From a virus, in IMG/VR virus record IMGVR_UViG_3300020202_000062, positions 1 to 64,000 of that record: a stretch of 64,000 nucleotides of DNA. The stretch is one strand, 5' to 3'. The notes under the pieces are model-generated. The model had not been told where the DNA came from. It ran no database searches and worked only from the letters and a program-made list of their open reading frames with translations. Positions 38,544 through 44,762 of the stretch are shown here, piece after piece. Position numbers and translations under genes: made by a program. Position 1 is the first letter of the stretch. Every line of letters begins with the position of its first letter.

Positions 38544-38757
38544 GCGATCCAAGCGCAAGGCAGCAGAGAGAGCAGCAAGAGAGTGGGATAGGGAATACGA
38601 GAAGTGGTGGATGGAGCAGTTTGCTCAAGGCTACTCTCTCGGTCCTAGCATTCCCAAAGAACAGCAGATTGCAGAAGTGAATGCGATTGCTGTAGAGATT
38701 TTCGGCGGAAGATACTATTGCATCGGAGATGACGTTGAGTTCACGCTTAGTTCCTAA
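38536..38757 (+). CDS. Hypothetical basic-N-terminus protein
   Basis: The protein has 73 residues. ATG 38536 with GGAAC upstream is preferred to ATG 38509. MSRRSKRKAAERAAREWDRE, YEKWWMEQFAQGYSLGPSIP and FGGRYYCIGDDVEF. The start is basic and helical. The function is unknown. Confidence 0.68.
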   Translation: MSRRSKRKAAERAAREWDREYEKWWMEQFAQGYSLGPSIPKEQQIAEVNAIAVEIFGGRYYCIGDDVEFTLSS

Positions 38758-38965
38758 CGAACCCACGTATGATGAAGTCCCAGTAGACATCTATGACCAA
38801 CTAGAAGACATAGATAACGCTCCTTATTTTGACGAAGACGGAGATTTGATCTACTATCCATATGAAGACGATTACAACGAGTACTTCTCGTACGATGACG
38901 ATGAGTACCTGGGCGCTGAGGATGACTATCCTTACGACTGGGTCGATCCATATGGAGATACATAA
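38729..38965 (+). CDS. Highly acidic Tyr/Asp-rich protein
   Basis: The protein has 78 residues: YDQLEDIDNAPYFDEDGDLI, YYPYEDDYNEYFSYDDDEYL, GAEDDYPYDWVDPYGDT. About a third of residues are Asp/Glu. It could be a DNA mimic or a disordered linker; nothing proves either. The start is ATG 38729 or TTG 38735. Confidence 0.6.
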   Translation: MTLSSRLVPNEPTYDEVPVDIYDQLEDIDNAPYFDEDGDLIYYPYEDDYNEYFSYDDDEYLGAEDDYPYDWVDPYGDT

Positions 38966-38968
38966 CTA

Positions 38969-39343
38969 ATGGCATTCCTGGTTAGACTAGAAAAAGAAGA
39001 TGCAGAGTGGCTCGCCAATCTAATGGCGACAGGTATTGAAAAAGCCAGTCGGCTAGAGGGCGGTTGGGCCAACCACATCGAACGACTCTTGGCTATCCAG
39101 ACTGCATTAGAAGAGAAAGATAAGGCAGATCATCAACCTGGCGATAAGGTTGAGCGAACTCGCCGGACTAAAGAGGAGATCGAGGCAGAGAAGCGACAGG
39201 CACTCTGCCCCGATCATCCTAAGAACCAACTCAAGAAGCGCCCTAGCACGGATTGTGATGGATGCTGGAGTGCCTACGAGCGCCTAGAGCCTATGAAGTA
39301 TGAGGCCGCACGCAGATCCTACGAGGCTTCAAAGAGGAAATGA
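38969..39343 (+). CDS. Hypothetical protein with Cys motif
   Basis: The protein has 124 residues: MAFLVRLEKEDAEWLANLMA, VERTRRTKEEIEAEKRQALC and STDCDGCWSAYERLEPMKYE. CDGC and an upstream Cys/His may form a zinc site within a charged helical protein. The function is unknown. Confidence 0.76.
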   Translation: MAFLVRLEKEDAEWLANLMATGIEKASRLEGGWANHIERLLAIQTALEEKDKADHQPGDKVERTRRTKEEIEAEKRQALCPDHPKNQLKKRPSTDCDGCWSAYERLEPMKYEAARRSYEASKRK

Positions 39344-39615
39344 TGAAGAACTATATCGTAGATGAAGAATCCAGGAAATGGATCGAAAGCAACTACGGTA
39401 AGGGCTGCGAATATGCCTCTCCTGCCTATAGGGACAGTGCTCCTTACCTATTGGAGCGGGTTAAACAAGATCCCTATGGATACGGTCACGTCGGAATGCG
39501 GATGTGGTATGACACTCTACCCGGTAGCCAGAGTCAATGGAAATTGCTTTACGACGGCGGAACTGATACTATCATAGAGCCTTTCGATATTAAATTACAG
39601 TGTAGGCGTAAGTAA
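39340..39615 (+). CDS. CRRK-tailed family protein
   Basis: The protein has 91 residues: MMKNYIVDEESRKWIESNYG, GHVGMRMWYDTLPGSQSQWK and LLYDGGTDTIIEPFDIKLQC, then RRK. The MKNY start, GMR-W-aromatic core, LLYDG and C-terminal CRRK parallel the gene at 6707. ATGA overlap upstream. The function is unknown. Confidence 0.76.
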   Translation: MMKNYIVDEESRKWIESNYGKGCEYASPAYRDSAPYLLERVKQDPYGYGHVGMRMWYDTLPGSQSQWKLLYDGGTDTIIEPFDIKLQCRRK

Positions 39616-39620
39616 GTTCT

Positions 39621-39696
39621 GCGGCATTGGTGTTAATGGTTAGCATGTCAGTCTTCCAAACTGAAGGTAGGGGTTCGAATCCCCTATGCCGCTCCA
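39621..39696 (+). tRNA. tRNA-Gly(TCC)
   Basis: Acceptor GCGGCAT/ATGCCGC, anticodon stem TCAGT/ACTGA with loop CTTCCAA (TCC), T-arm AGGGG-TTCGAAT-CCCCT, discriminator T, CCA encoded. Confidence 0.93.
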
Positions 39697-39709
39697 AAGG
39701 AACAGGTTT

Positions 39710-40057
39710 GTGAATAATATAGTAGAATTAAAGGACACTCTTAGAGAGTGTCTTTCTTTTTGCCCGGACGACTACAGGGGTCCTGTATCCTTACATTCGA
39801 AGCCCGATGGTGCGAGTCTGTTTATCGTTTGGAATGGCGCATACTTTCCCACTATGAACCTACGCAGGGGTGTCTGTGGCTGGATTAGATCATATGATCT
39901 CTCCAATAATATCTGGAATCTCATCGGTCTCTATGACGAGAAGACTGGCCTTGTCAAGTGGACGGATAGCCAAGGTTATGTATATGGTTCTGTAGACGCA
40001 TTCCACAACATGGTATTCGGTAAGGGTAGACTGTCATGCAAGAGGAAAGTAAGTTAG
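39710..40057 (+). CDS. CKRK-tailed family protein with 5' terminator hairpin
   Basis: The protein has 115 residues from GTG 39710 behind AAAGGAACAGG. PDDYRGPVSLHSKPDGASLF, GVCGWIRSYDLSNNIWNLIG, LYDEKTGLVKWTDSQGYVYG and RLSCKRKVS. Codons 9-17 contain a complete terminator. It is related by its aromatic core and tail to the genes at 6707 and 39340. The function is unknown. Confidence 0.74.
   Translation: MNNIVELKDTLRECLSFCPDDYRGPVSLHSKPDGASLFIVWNGAYFPTMNLRRGVCGWIRSYDLSNNIWNLIGLYDEKTGLVKWTDSQGYVYGSVDAFHNMVFGKGRLSCKRKVS
39734..39761 (+). terminator. Terminator/attenuator inside coding sequence
   Basis: GACACTC (39734-39740) and GAGTGTC (39746-39752) around TTAGA are followed by TTTCTTTTT. It lies 24 bases into the 39710 frame, just after tRNA-Gly, as does the one at 14006 after the tRNA-Met. 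Confidence 0.85.
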
Positions 40058-40731
40058 TTAAGTATCCTCGTACCATGCACCTACCGTGGTCTCCTGGCTT
40101 ACAAAACGATGACAGAGTGATAGAAGATCTGTCAGTCCTAGAATCTTGTGACGATGTAGTAGTCACAGAGAAGATGGATGGAGAGAATACTACTCTCTAT
40201 TGCGATACGGCTCATGCTAGGTCTTTGACGAGCGGCCCGCATCCATCTCGCGCCAAAGTCAAAGAACTCTGGCAAAGTCTCCGTTGGGATATTCCCCCAG
40301 GTATGCGTATCTGTGGTGAGAATATGTACGCAAAGCATTCAATCTATTATGACAGCCTCAGATCCTACTTCCTCGTCTTCAATATCTGGCTCGGAGATGT
40401 ATGTCTCTCCTGGGAAGATACAATTCTCTGGTGTGGACTTCTCGGACTCGATACAGTCCCTGTCCTATACCGTGGCAAATGGAACGAATCAGTCTGGTCC
40501 GATCCATATCATGCCGAGCGGTGGATTCGTCAAGGGCGAGATGATCATGACGGTGGCTCCGAGCGGGAAGGATTTGTTGTCCGACTGGCTGAAGAAATAC
40601 GGCTTGACGACTTCGGAAGAAGTGTGGCCAAGTATGTACGCAAAGGTCACGTACAAACAGACGAACACTGGATGTCGCAGGAAATCACGCCAAATAAACT
40701 AAGTGCGAACGTAGATAAAGATATCTACTAA
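40036..40731 (+). CDS. RNA ligase (T4 Rnl-like nucleotidyltransferase)
   Basis: The protein has 231 residues. Motif I VVTEKMDGENTTLY with the adenylated Lys, GMRICGENMYAKHSIYYDSL, and REGFVVRLA matching motif IV, then SVAKYVRKGHV for motif V, define a covalent nucleotidyltransferase. It is likely an ATP-dependent RNA ligase that seals cleaved tRNA. It sits inside tRNA cluster II, which supports a tRNA-repair role against anticodon nucleases. Confidence 0.88.
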   Translation: MQEESKLVKYPRTMHLPWSPGLQNDDRVIEDLSVLESCDDVVVTEKMDGENTTLYCDTAHARSLTSGPHPSRAKVKELWQSLRWDIPPGMRICGENMYAKHSIYYDSLRSYFLVFNIWLGDVCLSWEDTILWCGLLGLDTVPVLYRGKWNESVWSDPYHAERWIRQGRDDHDGGSEREGFVVRLAEEIRLDDFGRSVAKYVRKGHVQTDEHWMSQEITPNKLSANVDKDIY

Positions 40732-40762
40732 TCCTACATAAACCTATCAAGGCGGTGATGAT

Positions 40763-41026
40763 ATGGAATTTGTAGGAACTTTTGGTGTTGATGACTATAG
40801 CGCACGTACTATCGAGGAACGTTTTGAGATCGATGGCTGGTTACAGTTCCATGGTATCCTGCCACTCAAAGTGCAGAGTATTCGCATCGAAGATAACCAC
40901 ATTATAGTCAACGAATATTACTTGTCATCTGAGAATAAGATGATGTACGATCGTAAGACTAAAGAAGTCGCTACTACTGAGCGTATGTATCGACTTAAGA
41001 AGGACCCTCCATTCTGGAAGGAATGA
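40763..41026 (+). CDS. Hypothetical protein
   Basis: The protein has 87 residues: MEFVGTFGVDDYSARTIEER, DGWLQFHGILPLKVQSIRIE and YDRKTKEVATTERMYRLKKD. It is beta-rich. No family was recognised. AGGCGG lies upstream. Confidence 0.74.
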   Translation: MEFVGTFGVDDYSARTIEERFEIDGWLQFHGILPLKVQSIRIEDNHIIVNEYYLSSENKMMYDRKTKEVATTERMYRLKKDPPFWKE

Positions 41027-41027
41027 T

Positions 41028-41153
41028 ATGTTCAAGTGTTCTGCATTGGGTCATAATTGGGTACCATTATGGTCAGGTATGGGTAGGCGTGGATGCTTGA
41101 GGTGCGGTAAGATATCTGAGGAGATCCCTAATGCACAGAAAAAACGCAAGTAA
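41028..41153 (+). CDS. Small zinc-ribbon protein
   Basis: The protein has 41 residues: MFKCSALGHNWVPLWSGMGR, then RGCLRCGKISEEIPNAQ. C4/H9 with CxxC form a classic mini ribbon. The start is 1 base after the previous stop. The function is unknown. Confidence 0.66.
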   Translation: MFKCSALGHNWVPLWSGMGRRGCLRCGKISEEIPNAQKKRK

Positions 41154-41185
41154 CCAATCGCAGGGATCGATTTAATCCCACTCAT

Positions 41186-41260
41186 TCCGGGGTAGTTCAG
41201 TGGTAGAACGGGTGACTGTTAATCACCATGTGGGGGGTTCGATTCCTCCCCCTGGAGCCA
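41186..41260 (+). tRNA. tRNA-Asn(GTT)
   Basis: Acceptor TCCGGGG/CCCTGGA, D-arm GTTCAGTGGTAGAAC, anticodon stem GGTGA/TCACC with loop CTGTTAA (GTT), T-loop TTCGATT, discriminator G and CCA. Confidence 0.93.
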
Positions 41261-41277
41261 AGTAGAATAGGATAGGT

Positions 41278-41460
41278 ATGTCTGCTAGAATCCATGTTTT
41301 CTGTAAGAAGCATAGCTGTTATATCGTTACCCATGAAGGACAGTTGAACATCAAACATCCGTTTGACCTACAGGACAGACGAGATATGTGGTGTCCTTAC
41401 TCTACCGAAAAGAACATGTGCGCCAACGATCCAAACGATTGGCGATTCATAATTACATAG
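41278..41460 (+). CDS. Small Cys/His-rich protein
   Basis: The protein has 60 residues: MSARIHVFCKKHSCYIVTHE, then DLQDRRDMWCPYSTEKNMCA. C9, H12, C14, C40 and C49 could bind zinc. AGGATAGGT precedes the ATG. The function is unknown. Confidence 0.68.
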   Translation: MSARIHVFCKKHSCYIVTHEGQLNIKHPFDLQDRRDMWCPYSTEKNMCANDPNDWRFIIT

Positions 41461-41465
41461 ATCAA

Positions 41466-41540
41466 GGTCCAGTGGTGAACTGGCGTATATCACACTAGTC
41501 TGTCGAACTAGAGTAGGGGGATCGATACCCCTCTGGACCG
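41466..41540 (+). tRNA. tRNA-Asp(GTC)
   Basis: Acceptor GGTCCAG/CTGGACC, anticodon stem CTAGT/ACTAG with loop CTGTCGA (GTC), discriminator G. The T-loop is ATCGATA instead of TTCRANN, a deviation at a conserved position. Confidence 0.86.
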
Positions 41541-41543
41541 CTT

Positions 41544-41597
41544 GGTATTGGAAGCATTAAGCGTCTTCCGACTCGAAACGGAATCTTATCCAATACC
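41544..41597 (+). other. tRNA-like mini hairpin
   Basis: GGTATTGG/CCAATACC (41544-41551, 41590-41597) forms a perfect 8-bp acceptor-like stem enclosing TTCCG/CGGAA (41566-41570, 41579-41583). There is no T-arm. A similar 8-bp element lies at 44606-44659. It may be a processing signal or an armless tRNA-like RNA. Confidence 0.45.
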
Positions 41598-41604
41598 ATA
41601 TCAA

Positions 41605-41678
41605 GCGGGTGTATCTCGGCGGTTAGAGCAACTGAATTTTAATCAGTTGGTCGGGGGTTCAAATCCCTTACGTATCGC
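41605..41678 (+). pseudogene. tRNA-Lys(TTT)-like gene with poor acceptor stem
   Basis: Anticodon stem ACTGA/TCAGT with loop ATTTTAA (TTT), T-loop TTCAAAT and D-arm remnants are clear. The ends GCGGGTG and GTATCGC pair only at 3-4 positions, so charging is doubtful. Confidence 0.55.
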
Positions 41679-41690
41679 GCGAGGTGGCTT

Positions 41691-41810
41691 ATGTTTATGA
41701 GAAACTTACGAATGTGGTTTTATGAAACTCTCATAGTTTGGGCATTCAAGAAACTTGGCTCTGATCAGTACATAAACTACAAAGAAAAAGTAAAGATCAC
41801 TAAAATCTAG
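41691..41810 (+). CDS. Small hydrophobic/basic protein
   Basis: The protein has 39 residues: MFMRNLRMWFYETLIVWAFK, then KLGSDQYINYKEKVKITKI. An amphipathic N-terminal helix precedes a basic tail. GAGGTGG precedes ATG 41691. The stop overlaps the next tRNA by one base. Confidence 0.6.
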   Translation: MFMRNLRMWFYETLIVWAFKKLGSDQYINYKEKVKITKI

Positions 41811-41885
41811 CACGTGTAGCTCAGTGGCTAGAGCAGACGGCTCTTAACCGTAAGGTCGCGGGTTCGAATCCCTCCACGTGTACCA
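41810..41885 (+). tRNA. tRNA-Lys(CTT)
   Basis: Acceptor GCACGTG/CACGTGT, D-arm GCTCAGTGGCTAGAGC, anticodon loop CTCTTAA (CTT), T-loop TTCGAAT, discriminator A and CCA. Confidence 0.93.
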
Positions 41886-41901
41886 AAAGAACAGGAAAAC
41901 C

Positions 41902-42420
41902 ATGTCGCAACTATACGATCCCACAAGAATCGACCTGAAATTAGATCCGTTCGAGATGCGGATGACAGGTACAGCAAGGCACGGAATGGTGCCCTTCGAT
42001 GTACCTTACATCTCAGAGATCGCAGACAATCTATTCCAGGGCGGATGTGCTAACGATCTACTACTGCCTGAGAACATCAAGCATGTAGTGTCGCTGTACA
42101 AATGGGAAGCATATTCCTGCGAACATGAGTTAGATTCTGTAACTGTCGTTACTATGTACGATTCAACGTCCACACCAATCAATAGAGATCAGGTTGTGGC
42201 ACTGGCAAACTGGGTGAATGTCTGTCGTAAGACTGGACCTACCTTAGTTCATTGTCAGGCTGGTTTGAATAGGTCTTCTTTGGTCGCGGCGCTTGCCCTG
42301 ATCTTGGGGGATGGTTTGACTCCTGAGGAAGCAATTGCTACCCTCAAGGAGAGGAGATCACCTGCTTGCTTATGCAATCATGTGTTCACTGAATGGCTAC
42401 TTGAAGAGAAGTATAAGTAG
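41902..42420 (+). CDS. Dual-specificity protein phosphatase-like
   Basis: The protein has 172 residues. The cysteine phosphatase loop LVHCQAGLNRSSLVAALAL (HCxxGxxRS) is intact, preceded by the general-acid segment VTMYDSTST. ISEIADNLFQGGCAND is the usual N-terminal DSP beta strand. ATG 41902 after CAGGAAAA is chosen because an upstream GTG lies in the tRNA. It may dephosphorylate protein or RNA ends. The substrate is unknown. Confidence 0.9.
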   Translation: MSQLYDPTRIDLKLDPFEMRMTGTARHGMVPFDVPYISEIADNLFQGGCANDLLLPENIKHVVSLYKWEAYSCEHELDSVTVVTMYDSTSTPINRDQVVALANWVNVCRKTGPTLVHCQAGLNRSSLVAALALILGDGLTPEEAIATLKERRSPACLCNHVFTEWLLEEKYK

Positions 42421-42427
42421 TCAACAC

Positions 42428-42501
42428 GGGCTTGTAGTTCCAATTGGCAGAACAGCTCCTTTGCACGGAGAAGGTTGGGGGTTCGAATCCCCCCTGGTCC
42501 A
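42428..42501 (+). tRNA. tRNA-Ala(TGC)
   Basis: Acceptor GGGCTTG/CTGGTCC (one T-T mismatch), anticodon stem GCTCC/GGAGA with loop TTTGCAC (TGC), T-arm GGGGG-TTCGAAT-CCCCC, discriminator A. No CCA. The usual G3-U70 alanine identity pair is present. Confidence 0.86.
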
Positions 42502-42565
42502 CGGGGTAGTAGTCGATGAAAGCAGAGCGTACGGCTGCATGAGGTTGCTATACCCAGTATTTCTT

Positions 42566-42621
42566 GGGCTAGTCGCATTGGTAAATACTAGTTGTTGCGG
42601 GTTCGAATCCCGTCTAGTCCA
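42566..42621 (+). pseudogene. Truncated tRNA lacking the anticodon arm
   Basis: A perfect acceptor GGGCTAG/CTAGTCC and T-arm GCGGG-TTCGAAT-CCCGT are separated by only 24 bases that cannot hold both D and anticodon arms. Bases 42502-42565 before it contain GGGTA/TACCC and GCAG/CTGC helices but no gene. Confidence 0.6.
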
Positions 42622-42623
42622 CT

Positions 42624-42845
42624 GTGGTGCCTTTAGGTTGGAGTCACACAAGATTAACCGAAGCACAATTGCATGGTAAAGTGACCTGTAAATCATGCAG
42701 CCACACAATACGGGTCGATAAAGTTGCGGCTGAGATCGACAGTTGGCGGAGTCCGCAAAACTCACGGTCAACAACATGGTCTATTCGTCTAGTGGTTAAG
42801 ACGCCAGATTCTCAATCTGGAAACGGGGTTTCGACTACCCCATAG
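42624..42845 (+). CDS. Uncertain small protein running through tRNA-Glu
   Basis: The frame has 73 codons from GTG 42624. The first part (GKVTCKSCSHTIRVDKVAAE) looks like a real zinc-binding protein, but the last 22 codons read tRNA-Glu. Either the gene overlaps the tRNA or it lost its stop. No Shine-Dalgarno was found. Confidence 0.35.
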   Translation: MVPLGWSHTRLTEAQLHGKVTCKSCSHTIRVDKVAAEIDSWRSPQNSRSTTWSIRLVVKTPDSQSGNGVSTTP

Positions 42846-42849
42846 ACTG
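42778..42849 (+). tRNA. tRNA-Glu(CTC)
   Basis: Acceptor GGTCTAT/ATAGACT, D-arm GTCTAGTGGTTAAGAC, anticodon stem CCAGA/TCTGG with loop TTCTCAA (CTC), T-arm GGGGT-TTCGACT-ACCCC, discriminator G. Confidence 0.92.
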
Positions 42850-42852
42850 CTT

Positions 42853-42963
42853 ATGGAAGAATATGAATGCGATCAAGAATGTGCCGTCCACTTTGATGGG
42901 TGTGACGGCTTTTGTGATCATCTCGACGGTCACGTAAACGGATGCTGGAGAAAAAGTGACTAA
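42853..42963 (+). CDS. Cys/His-rich mini-protein
   Basis: The protein has 36 residues: MEEYECDQECAVHFDGCDGF, then CDHLDGHVNGCWRKSD. Five Cys and three His residues suggest zinc binding. It starts 3 bases after tRNA-Glu and overlaps the next start. Confidence 0.55.
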   Translation: MEEYECDQECAVHFDGCDGFCDHLDGHVNGCWRKSD

Positions 42964-43102
42964 GGGTACTGGCAACAAGACAGAGATGTCGATAAACTGG
43001 GACTACTCAGAAAAAGCAAAGCGATGCCCAAAGGCATACAAGATCGTGAAGGGTCAATACCTTCGCGGTGGCCGCGGGGTAAAGAACATCTTCGGAAAGT
43101 AA
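42956..43102 (+). CDS. Small basic protein
   Basis: The protein has 48 residues and starts at GTG 42956 with GGAG 6 bases upstream: MTKGTGNKTEMSINWDYSEK, AKRCPKAYKIVKGQYLRGGR. It is strongly basic. It may bind nucleic acid. The function is unknown. Confidence 0.62.
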   Translation: MTKGTGNKTEMSINWDYSEKAKRCPKAYKIVKGQYLRGGRGVKNIFGK

Positions 43103-43106
43103 TACA

Positions 43107-43895
43107 ATGCGAATCATGATGGCAGGCGACACACATAGCAACTTTGAGCAGTGGGAGTACCTATTCCCCATCGCTAAGGACCTTAACGTTGATGTCATCA
43201 TGCAACTCGGAGACTTTGGATACTGGGCGCACACCAAGGGTGGACTTAACCACCTTGATGCTCTACACGATCTTGCTGTAGAGTACGATATCCCAATCTA
43301 CTGGCTGGATGGCAACCACGAGAACCATGTGCACCTACGGGTGAACAGGATCGCAGTATGGAATATGTTCTGTCTTATGGCAGGCGTAGATCCTGGGCCA
43401 TTCGTCCCGATCCGCGGCACGCATATTGTGCACACGCCGCGGGGTGCAACCTGGGAGTGGGACGGCGTTAAGTTCCTAGCAGTTGGCGGTGCGTTCAGTA
43501 TCGACAGAGGCTGGAGAGATGTTGGGGAGTCCTTCTGGTTTGAAGAGGAACTCACTGACGCTGAAGCAGACTATGCTTCTAGAGTTGGGAAGGTCGATGT
43601 GCTGGTGTCACACGACGTTCCGATGGGCACGGATATGGCGTACATGTTCATCCGACAGGGTAGGTCGTACAGACCTATTCCGCAGGCTGAACCTAACCGC
43701 CGACGCTTGAGGCAGGTGGTCGAGGCCACGAAGCCTAACTACATATACCATGGCCATTACCATATCTGCTATAAGAACTACCTCGAACTTAATAGCGGAC
43801 ACACCATTGTCGTCATGGGCCTCGGTGCTGATGGGATGGAACAGGATTCCTGGACTATTCTTGACACTGAGGACTTGACAAATCCGGTTGGATAG
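43107..43895 (+). CDS. Metallophosphoesterase
   Basis: The protein has 262 residues. MAGDTHSNFEQW, MQLGDFGYW, LDGNHENH, VLVSHDVPM and YHGHYHICY give all five metal-binding blocks of calcineurin-like phosphoesterases. It could hydrolyse cyclic or di-nucleotides, nucleic-acid ends or phosphoproteins. The substrate is unknown. A promoter for the next gene overlaps its 3' end. Confidence 0.92.
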   Translation: MRIMMAGDTHSNFEQWEYLFPIAKDLNVDVIMQLGDFGYWAHTKGGLNHLDALHDLAVEYDIPIYWLDGNHENHVHLRVNRIAVWNMFCLMAGVDPGPFVPIRGTHIVHTPRGATWEWDGVKFLAVGGAFSIDRGWRDVGESFWFEEELTDAEADYASRVGKVDVLVSHDVPMGTDMAYMFIRQGRSYRPIPQAEPNRRRLRQVVEATKPNYIYHGHYHICYKNYLELNSGHTIVVMGLGADGMEQDSWTILDTEDLTNPVG

Positions 43896-43903
43896 TTTAC
43901 TAT
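43875..43903 (+). promoter_or_regulatory. Sigma70-type promoter
   Basis: TTGACA (43875-43880), a 17-base spacer, TACTAT (43898-43903). It lies at the end of the phosphoesterase gene and would start transcripts near 43910, just ahead of the Pth2-like gene and tRNA block. Confidence 0.78.
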
Positions 43904-43935
43904 CAATAGACCGATGAGAAAAGGAAACACAAGAA

Positions 43936-44277
43936 ATGGAAAACACGTAGATTTCTAAACTGTATGTCATCACAAGATCAGACTTCAGTTGCGGCTATCA
44001 AGTAGCACAGTCTGTTCACGGTGGCATGGCATGGGCTATGGAAAAGTCCCATTTGCTAGATGAATGGTCAGGGACTGTAGTCTGTGTAACAGTAGAGTCT
44101 GAAGCCGATCTATATTGGTGGGCTTCTGAACTCGAATTACGTGGTCAAGAGGTATCCATTTTTAGAGAGCCAGACATTGGTGATCAACTAAGTTGCATTG
44201 CTGTTCTTCTGAATCAGGAGCAGGCACAGTGGCTTTGTAGGTTGCCCTTGGCTGGCTCTTGTGGTTTACCACCATAG
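43936..44277 (+). CDS. pth2: Peptidyl-tRNA hydrolase Pth2-like, with early in-frame TAG
   Basis: From codon 5 the frame reads ISKLYVITRSDFSCGYQVAQ, then SVHGGMAWAMEKSHLLDEWS, VVCVTVESEADLYWWASELE and FREPDIGDQL, the Pth2 pattern (VxRxDLxxGYxAAQxxHA...FxEPDL). ATG 43936 is followed by GAA AAC ACG and then TAG (43948-43950). The next conventional start, ATG 44026, would delete the conserved first strand and His region. Intact protein needs UAG suppression or an AUU start at 43951. A CTA-anticodon tRNA lies at 45598. It would recycle peptidyl-tRNA. An annotation from 44026 would give 83 residues. Confidence 0.75.
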
Positions 44278-44303
44278 GTATCGTCTCCGAAAGGAGGTGA
44301 TAC
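44278..44303 (+). promoter_or_regulatory. GNRA-capped hairpin sequestering a perfect Shine-Dalgarno
   Basis: GTATCGTCTCC (44278-44288) pairs over all 11 positions with GGAGGTGATAC (44293-44303) around a GAAA tetraloop. The 3' arm is the full anti-16S match AAAGGAGGTGAT for ATG 44307, so translation should require opening of the hairpin. Confidence 0.75.
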
Positions 44304-44306
44304 AGT

Positions 44307-44600
44307 ATGACTGAAATGGAACTTAAGGCTGAAGTAGCATCACTCCGAAATGAGTTAGCAACACTTCGTGACCTGATTGCAGGCGGCGATCTAGCGTCTG
44401 GCGTAAACCGCCTAGCACAAAAGATCGAACGTCAGCGTCAGGCTCTTGATAGACTGCACACCCGTGTGGTCAATCAGCGTTTCCACCTTCGCACTCTCGA
44501 TGAGTTAGGCCGCGGTCTAACCAAGGATGAGTACGAAACGGCTCGTGCAGCAGTGACTAACGAGCAGGTTAAGGATCGTCTAGTAGGCGTCATCGCTTAA
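44307..44600 (+). CDS. Coiled-coil protein under hairpin control
   Basis: The protein has 97 residues: MTEMELKAEVASLRNELATL, LAQKIERQRQALDRLHTRVV and GLTKDEYETARAAVTNEQVK. It is a long heptad helix. It has the best ribosome-binding site in the window, buried in a hairpin. The function is unknown. Confidence 0.8.
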   Translation: MTEMELKAEVASLRNELATLRDLIAGGDLASGVNRLAQKIERQRQALDRLHTRVVNQRFHLRTLDELGRGLTKDEYETARAAVTNEQVKDRLVGVIA

Positions 44601-44605
44601 CCAAT

Positions 44606-44659
44606 AGTGCCAGGTCAGACAGATCTAACGTAAAGTCGAGAATTGTAACTGCTGGCACT
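44606..44659 (+). other. tRNA-like mini hairpin
   Basis: AGTGCCAG/CTGGCACT (44606-44613, 44652-44659) is a perfect 8-bp stem with a 38-base interior, the same size as the element at 41544. It directly precedes a tRNA. No gene overlaps it. Confidence 0.42.
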
Positions 44660-44662
44660 CTC

Positions 44663-44762
44663 GCCCCGGTAGCTTAACGGTAAAGCAGCGGATAAAGAGA
44701 CTCAGTATCTCACGGTTTGGGTCTCTCCGTCGATGGTGGTTCGAATCCACCCTGGGGCACCA
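44663..44762 (+). tRNA. tRNA with 26-base insertion in the anticodon loop
   Basis: Acceptor GCCCCGG/CTGGGGC, D-arm GCTT/AAGC, anticodon stem GCGGA/TCCGT, variable CGAT, T-arm GGTGG-TTCGAAT-CCACC, discriminator A and CCA are all normal. The anticodon loop is 33 bases and contains GAGAC/GTCTC, or alternatively a mini arm GAGA-CTCAGTA-TCTC whose centre is CAG. The anticodon is unresolved; Leu(CAG) with a long variable arm is one reading. Confidence 0.68.

Noticed and set aside
42335-42679. Plus-strand 114-codon frame over tRNA-Ala
   Set aside because: It overlaps the phosphatase end, tRNA-Ala and a truncated tRNA in a different frame; the product reads translated tRNA consensus.
44026-44277. 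Pth2-like gene starting at ATG 44026
   Set aside because: This start removes the first conserved strand and catalytic region, while the frame upstream continues the Pth2 sequence back to 43951.
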